In this document: one piece after another, positions 7,880-17,021 of the stretch
Layout: each line of letters starts with the position of its first letter
Position numbering within the stretch: the first letter of the stretch is position 1
The notes under the pieces: generated by a model
Databases searched by the model: none
The model's input: the letters and a program-made list of their open reading frames with translations, nothing else
What the model was told of the DNA's origin: nothing
DNA from: Cognataquiflexum nitidum
GTDB taxonomy: Bacteria; Bacteroidota; Bacteroidia; Cytophagales; Cyclobacteriaceae
Assembly: GCF_022538055.1 (NCBI RefSeq)
Contig: NZ_JAKZAM010000018.1
Span: 1-64,000, forward strand
Length of the DNA: 64,000 nt
Reading direction: 5' to 3'
Position numbers and translations under genes: made by a program

Positions 7880-10813
7880 TCAATCTAATAATGCCTCAAC
7901 ATCTTCTTTGCTAAGGCTCTTTATAAAGCTTTCTTCTGTACTGATCAGTTCTCCTGCGAGTGCCATCTTTCTTTCCTGCAAGGCCATTATTTTTTCTTCA
8001 ACCGTATTTCGGCTAATAAATTTATAAATGATGACTTTGTTTTCCTGACCGATTCGGTGGGCCCTGTCTATGGCTTGGGCTTCCACAGCAGGATTCCACC
8101 AAGGATCCAGCAAAAATACATATTCTGCCTTGGTCAGGTTCAAGCCTACACCTCCCGCTTTTAGCGAGATCAGGAAAATTTTCACCTCATCATTTTGCTG
8201 GAAAGACTCCACTTGCGCTTGCCTGTCTTTGGTAGTACCATCTAGGTAGGCGTATTTGATGTTCTCTTTTTCAAGGTATTCTCTGATGATAGCAAGATGT
8301 CTAACAAACTGACTGAATACCAATACTTTATGTCCTTCACTGACCGTTGATTCGATCATGTGCGTTACATCTTCCATTTTTCCCGAATCTCCGGTATAGT
8401 CTTTGTCCGTCAAGCGCGGATGGTTTGCCAATTGCCTCAGTTGGGTCAATCCCCTCAACAAAGCAAATTGCTGGTTTTTCATTCCAGGAACCGACATTTC
8501 TTTGACGATCTTTTCCCTATAGTAGCTTTTCACTTGCTCATAAGCCTTTTCCTGTTCTGGGGTCATCGTCGAATATTTCACATTGATAACTTTCTCAGGC
8601 AGGTCAGTCGCTACTTGGCTTTTTAACCTTCGGAGGATAAAGGGTTTGATCATGGCATGCAGTTTGGCGGCTTTATCTTGGTCATTCTTTTTTTCAATCG
8701 GCAATAAAAACTGTTTTTTGAACATATTTTGATTACCCAAAAGTCCTCTGTTGATAAAGTTCATTTGTGACCAAAGGTCCATGGTTCCATTCTCTACGGG
8801 AGTGCCGGTTAGAATCAACCTCTGCCTACAGGTCAGCTCATTTACTGCTTTGGCGATGATGCTGCTTGGGTTTTTGATGGCTTGGGATTCATCCAAGATG
8901 ACGTAGTTGAAATAGAATCCTTTCAACATATCTATATCCATTCTTGTAATCCCATAGGAAGTGAGCACCAAGTCATATTTTACAAAGCGGCTGGTGTCTT
9001 TGATTCTTTGGCTACCCGTATAGGTAAGGATTTTCAGCTTTGAGGTAAACTTCCTTGCTTCCAACTCCCAGTTGTAAATCAAGGAAGTCGGCATCACCAG
9101 CAAAGAAGTGGCTTCCGGATTTTGCTCTTTTTCATGCGCCAAAAGCGCCAGTGTTTGTACGGTTTTTCCTAAACCCATGTCATCGGCCAAGCAACCCCCA
9201 AACCGAAACTCGTTCAGAAAACGCATCCAATTATATCCTGCTTTTTGGTACGGTCTGAGAATCCCTTTGAAAGTCACGGGCAAATCATAATCCTCTATTT
9301 GGTTGAAATTTCGTAGCTTTTCAAGTTTTTGACTTAGTTTAAGTTGGAGAAGATTCCCCGTTTGAAGCTCTTGGGCTAAGGCAATATGGTGTTTTTTGAG
9401 TACTAGAGATTGCTGGGATGAATCATGCTCATGCTCCTCCATGAATGCAAACATCTCGGAATAATTGACAAACCATGAATTGGGAATGACCGCTATTTCT
9501 CCATTTGGCAATTCAAATTCTGTTTTACCCTGAAGCAAAAGTCTCCTAAGCTTATTGAAAGGGATTTCAAAGGAACCAAATCTTATCACTGCATGGACAT
9601 CAAACCAATCAATGTTTTCTTTGACTTCCACAGAAATATTGGCATGCCCTATAAAATATCTTTTCCCTTTTTGGGTAGGGGCCTGCTGGATACGAATCCC
9701 CATTTCCTCCAAGTTGTCTTTATAGGCGTTGATCCATCCAAATGCCTTGGACTTGCAGGTAGAATACCTCGCATGCTTGACAGGGAGGCCAAGGTCTTTG
9801 AGGTAATCTCCATATGATTTTTCTTTCTCAAGGTCTCTAATTACTTTGTGAAAAATATAATTGTCTCCAATATGTTCAAGCTCTACATTATTAGATGCTT
9901 TTTCTTCAGATCGGAAAGCATAGTCACCGTATTGGAACTGTAGGTCAAAAACGATTTTTTCTTCCTCTTCTTCTTCCAACTTGTTTCCAAAAAGATCAAT
10001 CTTCGGATTTGAAGGCAGGTCACTCAAACTCAAAACAGCTTTTGGCATTGACTTTTCCACTTTGATATCAAAGCCTTTGGCATACACATCAAAGGAAGCG
10101 ACAAGTTGGGTTACAAATTTTTTGTAGTACTGGTCTTCGACCTTTCTGGGGATTACGATGAACTTTTTGTTGAGAAAAGGTTGGAGTTTTTTACCATCCA
10201 CCCCTTTTTTAAAACTGTATAAATTGTAGTCAACCACCAACCAAGCAGGTTCGTGGCAGATGAGGTAGGCATTACGGTATTGCCATTCTAGAGGGGCATC
10301 CCGGTATTTGATGGTAGGGAAATAGTGTGTATTGTCCTCATTTCTCCTAAAATGAAAAAGTACTGCAGCCTTTTCCGGCATGATATTGATTTCTCTCCAG
10401 ATTGGATTACCATCATTTCCCATCTCAAAAAAACGCTTCCCTTTCAGGTTTTCCAGAACTTTGGCCCTCAAACCTTCAAGCTTGTGTTCAATTATTTCCT
10501 GAACGACCTTATTTTCTGTCTTTGGGTCATAGATTTTCCTCAGGTATTCTTTCGGTTTAAGTTTCTTGGTGTCGAATTTTTTGACAATGGCTTCTTGCTG
10601 CATGTCATCCATCCACTTGATCAACTTAAAGTCTGTCTCATTAAGGCCTGAAGAAAACTCAATTGCGTTAACATGCGAAATATTCTGGTGGGCAAACGAA
10701 AGCCTTCCCTTTTCATCCAGTTGAACCACAAAGGATTCGAATAACAGTCCAAGGAACTCGTGACTGAATAAGGAATATATGATTTGAAAAGGTTTATCCG
10801 GGGATACTTTCAT
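7880..10813 (-). CDS. SNF2/RapA-like ATPase (DEAD/DEAH helicase family)
   Basis: This is a large SNF2-type double-stranded DNA translocase. The C-terminal half has the ATPase core: Walker A in DDMGLGKTVQTLALL (about residue 549 from this start), the DEAH-equivalent DESQ in VILDESQAIKNPSS (about 640), motif III LTGTPVENG, and a Helicase_C domain with LISLKAGGVGLNLTKA and the QAIDRAHRIGQ motif VI. The N-terminal half is the long SNF2-associated region usual in bacterial SNF2 proteins. I prefer the ATG at 10813 (977 aa, MKVSPDKPFQIIYSLF) because it matches the usual family start; a TTG at 10987 would add 58 residues. The role is unknown: chromatin-like remodelling, RNA polymerase recycling or defence are possible, but no defence partner genes are adjacent. 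Confidence 0.85.
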   Translation of the reverse strand: MKVSPDKPFQIIYSLFSHEFLGLLFESFVVQLDEKGRLSFAHQNISHVNAIEFSSGLNETDFKLIKWMDDMQQEAIVKKFDTKKLKPKEYLRKIYDPKTENKVVQEIIEHKLEGLRAKVLENLKGKRFFEMGNDGNPIWREINIMPEKAAVLFHFRRNEDNTHYFPTIKYRDAPLEWQYRNAYLICHEPAWLVVDYNLYSFKKGVDGKKLQPFLNKKFIVIPRKVEDQYYKKFVTQLVASFDVYAKGFDIKVEKSMPKAVLSLSDLPSNPKIDLFGNKLEEEEEEKIVFDLQFQYGDYAFRSEEKASNNVELEHIGDNYIFHKVIRDLEKEKSYGDYLKDLGLPVKHARYSTCKSKAFGWINAYKDNLEEMGIRIQQAPTQKGKRYFIGHANISVEVKENIDWFDVHAVIRFGSFEIPFNKLRRLLLQGKTEFELPNGEIAVIPNSWFVNYSEMFAFMEEHEHDSSQQSLVLKKHHIALAQELQTGNLLQLKLSQKLEKLRNFNQIEDYDLPVTFKGILRPYQKAGYNWMRFLNEFRFGGCLADDMGLGKTVQTLALLAHEKEQNPEATSLLVMPTSLIYNWELEARKFTSKLKILTYTGSQRIKDTSRFVKYDLVLTSYGITRMDIDMLKGFYFNYVILDESQAIKNPSSIIAKAVNELTCRQRLILTGTPVENGTMDLWSQMNFINRGLLGNQNMFKKQFLLPIEKKNDQDKAAKLHAMIKPFILRRLKSQVATDLPEKVINVKYSTMTPEQEKAYEQVKSYYREKIVKEMSVPGMKNQQFALLRGLTQLRQLANHPRLTDKDYTGDSGKMEDVTHMIESTVSEGHKVLVFSQFVRHLAIIREYLEKENIKYAYLDGTTKDRQAQVESFQQNDEVKIFLISLKAGGVGLNLTKAEYVFLLDPWWNPAVEAQAIDRAHRIGQENKVIIYKFISRNTVEEKIMALQERKMALAGELISTEESFIKSLSKEDVEALLD

Positions 10814-11019
10814 AGGTTCAAAATCAATCAACGGAACAAATCCGTCAACCAAGACAGTTTTTTGCAATAAAACTAGCACGAAAAATACAGAATAATTTTC
10901 AGTATAAAAATAATTAGAGTTAAGATTTGGGTATTGATATGGATACAGTTTGGATATCTGATTAATAGTTAAAATATTAGCTTTCAACTTCAGTGTTTTT
11001 CAAAAATTAAAAAAGCCAC

Positions 11020-11709
11020 ATGAAACAGTACCTTGAAATATTTACCCTGAGTCATGTATTTTTTGGATCAATTGCTTTGCTTTCAGGAGTCTTGGCCATC
11101 ATATTCCAAAAAGGTGGTAAACTCCATAATGGTTCAGGCAAAGTTTACTATTGGTCGATGGTTGGGATCGGGATAACCGCTTTTGGGATAGCCATCCCCA
11201 AAGGAAACTTATTTTTGTTGATGGTAGGCGGGTTTAGTACCTACATGACGCTTACAGGGTACCGTTTTTTGCAGTTTTGGAGAAATTCCAAATTGACTTT
11301 CGGGTCTATGGATTACCTTTTTATCATCCTGGGATTTATCACAGTGCTGATTCCCACAGGCTATTTAATCCGTCTTGGTTGGGGAAATATCGGAGGTATT
11401 CTACCTGTATTTTTGATTTTCAGTGCGATCCTGATTTCCATGCTGATTACAGACCTGAACCACTCCAAGAAACTGTCAACCTATCCCAAAGGATGGTTTC
11501 TCAGCAGACATATCAGCAGGATGGTAGGAGCCTTCATCGCGACAGTGACAGCATTTTTGGTTCAAAACTGGCAAACAGACCCAATCTTTATTGCATGGTT
11601 ATTGCCCACTGTGATTTTTGTGCCCTTGATCATCTACTTTACAAAAAAATTCAAAGTCACCACAAAGCAATTAAAACCGTATATGCCCTCCCAAAATTCC
11701 GGATTTTGA
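11020..11709 (+). CDS. Integral membrane protein, DUF2306-like
   Basis: This 229-residue protein has six to seven predicted hydrophobic helices (for example SLSH...GSIALLSGVLAIIF at about 10-28, IGITAFGIAIP at about 50, LFIILGFITVLIPTGYLI at about 95, GGILPVFLIFSAILISMLI at about 125, and a last helix at about 190). Conserved-looking polar residues in the helices (H12, H37 and the C-terminal SRHISRMVGAF) resemble the DUF2306 group of membrane proteins. The function is unknown. It is transcribed divergently from the SNF2 gene and precedes the APC permease by 56 bp. Confidence 0.5.
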   Translation: MKQYLEIFTLSHVFFGSIALLSGVLAIIFQKGGKLHNGSGKVYYWSMVGIGITAFGIAIPKGNLFLLMVGGFSTYMTLTGYRFLQFWRNSKLTFGSMDYLFIILGFITVLIPTGYLIRLGWGNIGGILPVFLIFSAILISMLITDLNHSKKLSTYPKGWFLSRHISRMVGAFIATVTAFLVQNWQTDPIFIAWLLPTVIFVPLIIYFTKKFKVTTKQLKPYMPSQNSGF

Positions 11710-11765
11710 AATGCGGGAAATATATTGAAATTTGGTCCGATGGGTAAATCTCAAAGTATTTTGTT

Positions 11766-13238
11766 ATGACAAGACCAACACTTAGCAGGCAGCTTGGGTT
11801 GATGGGCTTAGTGGCTACAGGAGTATGTTCGATGCTCGGCGCCTCTATCAATGTGGTACCTTTTATGATTCAGCGGCATGTTCCGGGTATCGGGCCTTAT
11901 GTATTGCCTGCCTTTATTTTCGCTGCGATTCCCGCACTTTTGGCTGCCTTTGCCTACAGCCTTCTTGCTACAGCCATGCCAAGGGCAGGGGGAAGTTATG
12001 TCTATGCCAGCCGGGGTCTTAATCCTTATTTAGGTTTTGTAGCGAGCTTTTCTCAATGGTTTGGACTGTCTATAGTCATCGGTGTGGTGGCTTATGTGAC
12101 AGTTCCTTTCTTGAGGGATATCGCTACAGCATTGGAATGGACTTCATTGGCAGCACTATTGGAAACCGGACTTATCAGGGTGAACTTAGCTTTGGTTTTG
12201 GTATGGATCTTTGTTTGGGTCAATATCCGAGGTGCAAGTCTGTACGAAAAGACCGTTATTCCTTTGATGATCCTGATGTTTATCATGGGCGGAGTAGTAA
12301 TCGCAGCTGGTCTTTCATTTACACAAATAGATTTTGCACAATCCATATTGGAGAATGAAGGAAGGGTAATTTCACCTTCAATGGGAACAGAATTCCATTT
12401 ACCAACTTTCCTTTCTGCAGGGGCTTTGCTGTTTGCAAGTTTTATTGGATTTGACAGCATTGCACAGGCGGGAGGAGAGGCCAAGAATCCCACCAAAAGA
12501 CTCCCATTGGCGATTGCACTGACCATTGTCATTGTAGGCGGTTATTATATTTTATTTACAAGGGCAGTCTATCATGCAGTCCCTTGGTCTTTTGTAGCTG
12601 AAGAAGCTTTGCAAAAAGACATCACAGCACCGGGTTTGATGGGCTACTTGCTTCCATCAGGTTTGACAGTGGTGATTGTCGCAGGAGCGGCGATCGCTTT
12701 GATCAATGACCTTCCTGCTATGCTTCTTTCCGTTTCTAGGCTGATGTTTGCTTGGGCAGAGGATGGTATTTTTCCCAAATATTTCACTAAAATCCACCCG
12801 CATTTCCACACCCCATATGCCGCAGTCATCCTCAGCGGGGTCATGGCAAGTATTGGGATATTGGGAAGTCATTTTGCTGGAGATTTCTTTTTGGGCATTG
12901 ATATCATGGTGACCTCCATGATGGTAAATTTTCTGTTGATGTGTGTGACTTTATTGACTATTGACAAAGTAAATCCCTCATTGGCATCAGATATCAAAAT
13001 CATAAAGAATAAAAAAACCAGGATGGCATTGGGTTGGGCGGGGACATCAGTTCTGCTCTTTTTCTTGTCGATCCACACTTGGAAGGACCTCAACACCAAC
13101 GTAGAAGCCTGGTATTTTCATTCGACTCTTATTTGGTTGATTGTCATGGGTATGGCTTCCCTTATATTCTTTTTTAAATTTAATCAATTGAAAAACAAAG
13201 GGATAGACACCAAATCTTTATTTGAAAAATTGCCCTAA
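11766..13238 (+). CDS. APC family amino acid permease
   Basis: This 490-residue inner-membrane transporter has about twelve hydrophobic helices. The first shows the APC substrate-binding motif (GLVATGVCSMLGASINVVP), followed by FAYSLLATAMPRAGGSYVYA, the hallmark of TM2-TM3 in the amino acid-polyamine-organocation superfamily. FIGFDSIAQAGGEAKNPTKR is the usual TM6-loop sequence of these permeases. The substrate is probably an amino acid or amine. The stop codon is one base from the ATG of the aldo/keto reductase-Rid gene, so the two are translationally coupled. Because Rid proteins clear reactive enamines and imines, the pair may process an imported amino compound; that link is inference. Confidence 0.88.
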   Translation: MTRPTLSRQLGLMGLVATGVCSMLGASINVVPFMIQRHVPGIGPYVLPAFIFAAIPALLAAFAYSLLATAMPRAGGSYVYASRGLNPYLGFVASFSQWFGLSIVIGVVAYVTVPFLRDIATALEWTSLAALLETGLIRVNLALVLVWIFVWVNIRGASLYEKTVIPLMILMFIMGGVVIAAGLSFTQIDFAQSILENEGRVISPSMGTEFHLPTFLSAGALLFASFIGFDSIAQAGGEAKNPTKRLPLAIALTIVIVGGYYILFTRAVYHAVPWSFVAEEALQKDITAPGLMGYLLPSGLTVVIVAGAAIALINDLPAMLLSVSRLMFAWAEDGIFPKYFTKIHPHFHTPYAAVILSGVMASIGILGSHFAGDFFLGIDIMVTSMMVNFLLMCVTLLTIDKVNPSLASDIKIIKNKKTRMALGWAGTSVLLFFLSIHTWKDLNTNVEAWYFHSTLIWLIVMGMASLIFFFKFNQLKNKGIDTKSLFEKLP

Positions 13239-13239
13239 T

Positions 13240-14703
13240 ATGAACAAAATGAATGATTTATACACCGAATTGGCTCCTGATCTGCGGATTTCCAAAGTGC
13301 TGACAGGGCTTTGGCAGATCGCCGATATGGAAAAGGACGGCACTGTCCTTGACCCGAATGTCACGTCCCTTGCCATGGCGCCTTATATGGAAGTTGGGCT
13401 GACTACTTTTGATATGGCCGACCATTATGGCTCGGCTGAAATTATAGCAGGAACTTTCAAAAACACGCATCCTCTCGGCAAAAAAGCCCTGCTATTGACA
13501 AAGTGGGTTCCAAAACCGGGTAAATCAAGCTTGCAAGAAACACGTGCTGCCATCCGGATTTCTCTTGACCGACTTCAGACCAAGCAGATTGATCTTATGC
13601 AGTTCCATGCCTGGAGTTACCCTGACCCGACCTGGCTGGACCAACTGTTTTGGCTGAATGAATTGAAGGAGGAGGGATTGATCAAGCATATCGGCTTGAC
13701 CAATTTTGATTCGGCACACTTGAGGATAGCTTGCGCATCGGGGATCCCGATTGTATCCAACCAGATTTGTCACTCCCTGATCGACCAAAGGGCTTCGGGA
13801 GAAATGGCAAAAGTCTGTCAGGAATATGGCGTGAAAATCCTGGCCTTTGGAACCTTGGCAGGTGGATTTCTTTCAGAAAAATGGTTGGGAAAAACAGAAC
13901 CACTTTTGGAAAACGAAGCGACCTGGTCTCAGATGAAGTACAAGAGATTCATTGATGCGGCAGGAGGTTGGGCAAAATTCCAAAATCTCCTGGAGTCCGT
14001 ATCCAGAATAGCTGAAAAACACCAAGTTTCGATTGCCAATGTAGCCACCAAATTCATCCTCGAGCAACCTCAGGTAGGTGGAGTCATCATCGGTGCCAGA
14101 TTGGGACAAAGTGCCCATGTGGAGGAAACGATGAAACTATTTTCCTTTTCGCTATCGGAAAACGACAAAACCACTATTCGAGAGGCACAATCGATGTTGA
14201 CTCAGATCCCCGGTGATTGTGGAGACGAATATAGAAAACCTCCTTTTCTCACTGCTTCCGGTGACCTCAGCCACCATCTTGATTCTTTTCCCAAACCTTA
14301 TGAAGTTCATCCCGGTGCCAACGGCAGTCTACAGGTATTCAGCGGAACAGTATGGGAAGGCATGGCCGGATATAGCCGTGCGACGAGACGGGGCAACAGG
14401 ATTTCTGTTTCCGGCACCACTGCCACCCATGGGCATCGCATGATTGGCGGAAATGATGCAGGAGCCCAGGCGCATTTTGTATTGGACAAAATCGAAGCGG
14501 CAATCACTTCGCTTGGTGGAAAAATGGAAGATGTGATCCGCACCAGGATTTTTGTGAACAATATCAATGATTGGGAAGCTGTGGCTAGGGCCCACGGACA
14601 GCGGTTTGCAGACATCCAACCTGCCAATACTTTGGTGGAAGCAAAATTGGTCGGAGAAGGATATTTGGTGGAGATTGAGGCGGAAGCGGAGGTTGGTAAT
14701 TAA
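13240..14703 (+). CDS. Aldo/keto reductase fused to a RidA/YjgF-family domain
   Basis: Two unrelated enzyme folds sit in one 487-residue chain. Residues about 1-330 form an aldo/keto reductase TIM barrel with the catalytic tetrad visible (D and Y in TFDMADHYGS, K in LLLTKWVP, H in QFHAWSY) and an NADPH-binding C-terminal part (VGGVIIGARLG). Residues about 365-487 form a Rid domain (GNRISVSGTTATHG, the RTRIFVNNINDW arginine, and VEIEAEA with the conserved glutamate). Such proteins could hydrolyse an imine and reduce the resulting carbonyl, which is inference from the two families. I chose the ATG at 13240, one base after the permease stop; the longer reading from TTG 13222 overlaps the permease and is less likely. 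Confidence 0.85.
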   Translation: MNKMNDLYTELAPDLRISKVLTGLWQIADMEKDGTVLDPNVTSLAMAPYMEVGLTTFDMADHYGSAEIIAGTFKNTHPLGKKALLLTKWVPKPGKSSLQETRAAIRISLDRLQTKQIDLMQFHAWSYPDPTWLDQLFWLNELKEEGLIKHIGLTNFDSAHLRIACASGIPIVSNQICHSLIDQRASGEMAKVCQEYGVKILAFGTLAGGFLSEKWLGKTEPLLENEATWSQMKYKRFIDAAGGWAKFQNLLESVSRIAEKHQVSIANVATKFILEQPQVGGVIIGARLGQSAHVEETMKLFSFSLSENDKTTIREAQSMLTQIPGDCGDEYRKPPFLTASGDLSHHLDSFPKPYEVHPGANGSLQVFSGTVWEGMAGYSRATRRGNRISVSGTTATHGHRMIGGNDAGAQAHFVLDKIEAAITSLGGKMEDVIRTRIFVNNINDWEAVARAHGQRFADIQPANTLVEAKLVGEGYLVEIEAEAEVGN

Positions 14704-14742
14704 AAGGTTAAAAAGTTTTGAAAGTTTGAAGGTTGAGTCCTG

Positions 14743-14770
14743 TTATCCTGCTTCTCCAGAAGCAGGATAA
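14743..14770. other. Perfect 11-bp inverted repeat
   Basis: TTATCCTGCTT and AAGCAGGATAA flank a 6-nt loop, 40 bp after the AKR-Rid stop codon. It could be a transcription terminator, but only a short A/T run follows it. It could also be a dispersed palindromic element. Confidence 0.55.
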
Positions 14771-14854
14771 AACTGTATATTGAAATGCCGTTATATAATG
14801 TCTTTGAAACACAATCCCTTGATTTAAATTCTTATATCTTAAAAAAAAGTATCC

Positions 14855-16348
14855 ATGAAAAAATTACTCTTTCCTCTACTATTTTTCAATTTTTCAATAG
14901 GCTTTTCCCAAGAAGCCGAAAAAACTGTACCCATCCCCGATCCAATGGCCTTTGAAACATCGCATCAAGGGACTTTTCATGGGAAAGCTATCAGCTACAA
15001 GGCCATCTCGGGGGAGACATTTCTGAAGAATGCCGAAGGTGAATCGGTTGCCGCACTTTGGTCCACATCTTACATCAAATCTGAACCTGACCCAAGCAAA
15101 CGTCCGGTTACCTTTATCTTCAACGGAGGCCCGGGTTCAGCATCTGTTTGGCTCCACATGGGTGTTTTTGGACCCAAAATAGTCAAAGTAGATTCAGAGG
15201 CAAAAACTGATGATGGGGCAGCCCCATTCAATATGGTCAACAATGATTTGGCTTTGTTGGACATCTCAGACATGGTGTTTATCGATCCGGTGGGAACAGG
15301 CTTCAGCAAGGTGATTGGTAAAGGTAAGGTAGAAGATTTTTGGGGTTTGACGGAAGACGCCAAGTCTATTGCGCAATTTATCCGACTATGGATCACAAAG
15401 CATCAAAGGTGGCAATCTCCAAAATACATTGCAGGGGAAAGCTATGGTACCACCCGCGCTGCTGCAGTCACAGCAGCTTTGGAAAGAGGAGGACAGACTA
15501 TGGCCTTGAATGGTTTGATTCTGATTTCACAGGCATTGGATTATCAGGGTTCGACTTCAGTTCATGACAATATCGCATCCTATTTCACCTATTTTCCCAC
15601 CATGGCTGCCACTGCTTGGTACCATGGTAAAGCTGGTCAAGGTAAAAAACTGGAAGATTTTGTAACGGAAGCACGGGCATTTGCCTATAATGAATATTTG
15701 CCGGCATTGTACAAAGGGAACCAATCTACATTCGAGGAAAAAGAAAAAATTGCTCAAAGAATATCCTACTTTTTGGGACTGGAAAAGGAATATGTCCTTC
15801 TTTCCGACAACAGAATCCTTACAGATAGATTCAAGAAGGAATTGCTCCGCAAGGAAGGAAAAACCATCGGTACGCTTGATGGAAGGTATCTCGGAGAAGA
15901 AGGCGACCAAACTGCAGCCTCCCCGACCTTGGGCGATCCTTCGAGCTATGGAATTGATGCGGCTTACACTGCTGCCCTGCAGGATTATTTCGCCAAGACA
16001 TTACAAATCAAAGTGGACCGGCCTTACCTGACCTCCAACGGCAGTATTGGTGGCAAATGGAATTGGAGGCCTGTTCCTGAGGGTTCTTATTGGGAACCTT
16101 CTTATGTCAATGTCGCCAGGAGTCTCGGCGAATCCATGCGCCGCAACAAAGACTTGAAAGTCATGGTGGCCAATGGTTATTATGACCTGATCACACCATT
16201 TTTGGATGCAGAATACACTTTTGCCAGGCATGATATCCCGATGGAAAGGGTACAAATGTTTTATTACGAAGGAGGCCATATGGTGTACAACCACCGGCCG
16301 GATTTTGAAAAATTGGTGAAGGATATCCGGGAATTTATGGGGAAATAA
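14855..16348 (+). CDS. S10 family serine carboxypeptidase-like protein
   Basis: This exported 497-residue protein has a signal peptide (residues 1-18, ending GFS-QEA). The S10 signature is intact: an oxyanion-region FIFNGGPGSASVWLHMG at about 87-103, the nucleophile S196 in YIAGESYGTT, an acid in NGYYDLITPF near 439 and the histidine in YEGGHMVYN near 473. The family are alpha/beta-hydrolase serine carboxypeptidases active at acidic pH in eukaryotes; the bacterial members are periplasmic or secreted peptidases of unclear substrate. Its length is close to the family norm. It is probably transcribed alone or with the methyltransferase gene 30 bp downstream. Confidence 0.9.
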   Translation: MKKLLFPLLFFNFSIGFSQEAEKTVPIPDPMAFETSHQGTFHGKAISYKAISGETFLKNAEGESVAALWSTSYIKSEPDPSKRPVTFIFNGGPGSASVWLHMGVFGPKIVKVDSEAKTDDGAAPFNMVNNDLALLDISDMVFIDPVGTGFSKVIGKGKVEDFWGLTEDAKSIAQFIRLWITKHQRWQSPKYIAGESYGTTRAAAVTAALERGGQTMALNGLILISQALDYQGSTSVHDNIASYFTYFPTMAATAWYHGKAGQGKKLEDFVTEARAFAYNEYLPALYKGNQSTFEEKEKIAQRISYFLGLEKEYVLLSDNRILTDRFKKELLRKEGKTIGTLDGRYLGEEGDQTAASPTLGDPSSYGIDAAYTAALQDYFAKTLQIKVDRPYLTSNGSIGGKWNWRPVPEGSYWEPSYVNVARSLGESMRRNKDLKVMVANGYYDLITPFLDAEYTFARHDIPMERVQMFYYEGGHMVYNHRPDFEKLVKDIREFMGK

Positions 16349-16378
16349 TAGAAAGGAATTAAAAAAATTAATACCAAA

Positions 16379-16957
16379 ATGACTGACCACAACATCCAAA
16401 ACATCCCTGAGGCTTATTTTGCGATTGATCTGGCTACCAAAGAACTTGGCTTCACGATGCCATCAGACTTGCTGACTTGTTCGCTGCTGAGAACGTTGTC
16501 AGCGTCTAAACCATCAGGAAAATTTCTTGAACTCGGAACGGGAACAGGACTTTCCACTTCCTGGATCTTGGATGGTATGGATCAAAAAAGCACTTTGATT
16601 TCTGTTGACAATGATGAAGCAGTATTGAATATTGCAAAAACGCATGTTGGAAAAGATTCCCGACTATCCCTTGTTCTTAGCGATGGGGAGGATTGGGTTC
16701 TTGGCAATTTAGAAATGCGCTTTGATTACATTTTTGCAGATACCTGGCATGGTAAATACCTGCTTTTGGAAGAAGTTTTGAATATGCTCAATCCCGGAGG
16801 TTTATATCTCGTGGATGATATGTTGCCTCAACCAAACTGGCCTGAAGGCCATGCAGAAAAAGCCGACAACTTTTTCAAGAAATTGGAAGAAAGAGCTGAC
16901 CTGACATTCTCCCAACTTAATTGGGCCACCGGGATAATTATTGCGGTTAAGAAGTGA
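16379..16957 (+). CDS. SAM-dependent class I methyltransferase (O-methyltransferase-like)
   Basis: This 192-residue cytoplasmic protein has a Rossmann methyltransferase core. Motif I is FLELGTGTGLSTSWIL (about 49-64), the ribose-binding acid is in LISVDNDEAVL (about 76), and the post-motif region reads FDYIFADTWHGKY (about 117-129). The arrangement resembles catechol-type O-methyltransferase family 3 proteins. The acceptor is unknown. It follows the S10 peptidase by 30 bp and converges on the RNA ligase gene. Confidence 0.8.
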   Translation: MTDHNIQNIPEAYFAIDLATKELGFTMPSDLLTCSLLRTLSASKPSGKFLELGTGTGLSTSWILDGMDQKSTLISVDNDEAVLNIAKTHVGKDSRLSLVLSDGEDWVLGNLEMRFDYIFADTWHGKYLLLEEVLNMLNPGGLYLVDDMLPQPNWPEGHAEKADNFFKKLEERADLTFSQLNWATGIIIAVKK

Positions 16958-17021
16958 TCGTGAAATACAATGATCCAATTGGAATTTTCTTTCTGTATTG
17001 ATAGAATTGGCTTGTACCCAC

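Noticed and set aside
7880..10813. SNF2 ATPase as core of a defence system
   Set aside because: Neighbours are purU and a membrane protein, with no methylase, nuclease or other defence partner; the domain layout is that of common chromosomal SNF2 proteins.
13222..13239. TTG start giving a longer AKR-Rid protein
   Set aside because: It overlaps the permease coding end, and the ATG at 13240 fits coupled translation better.
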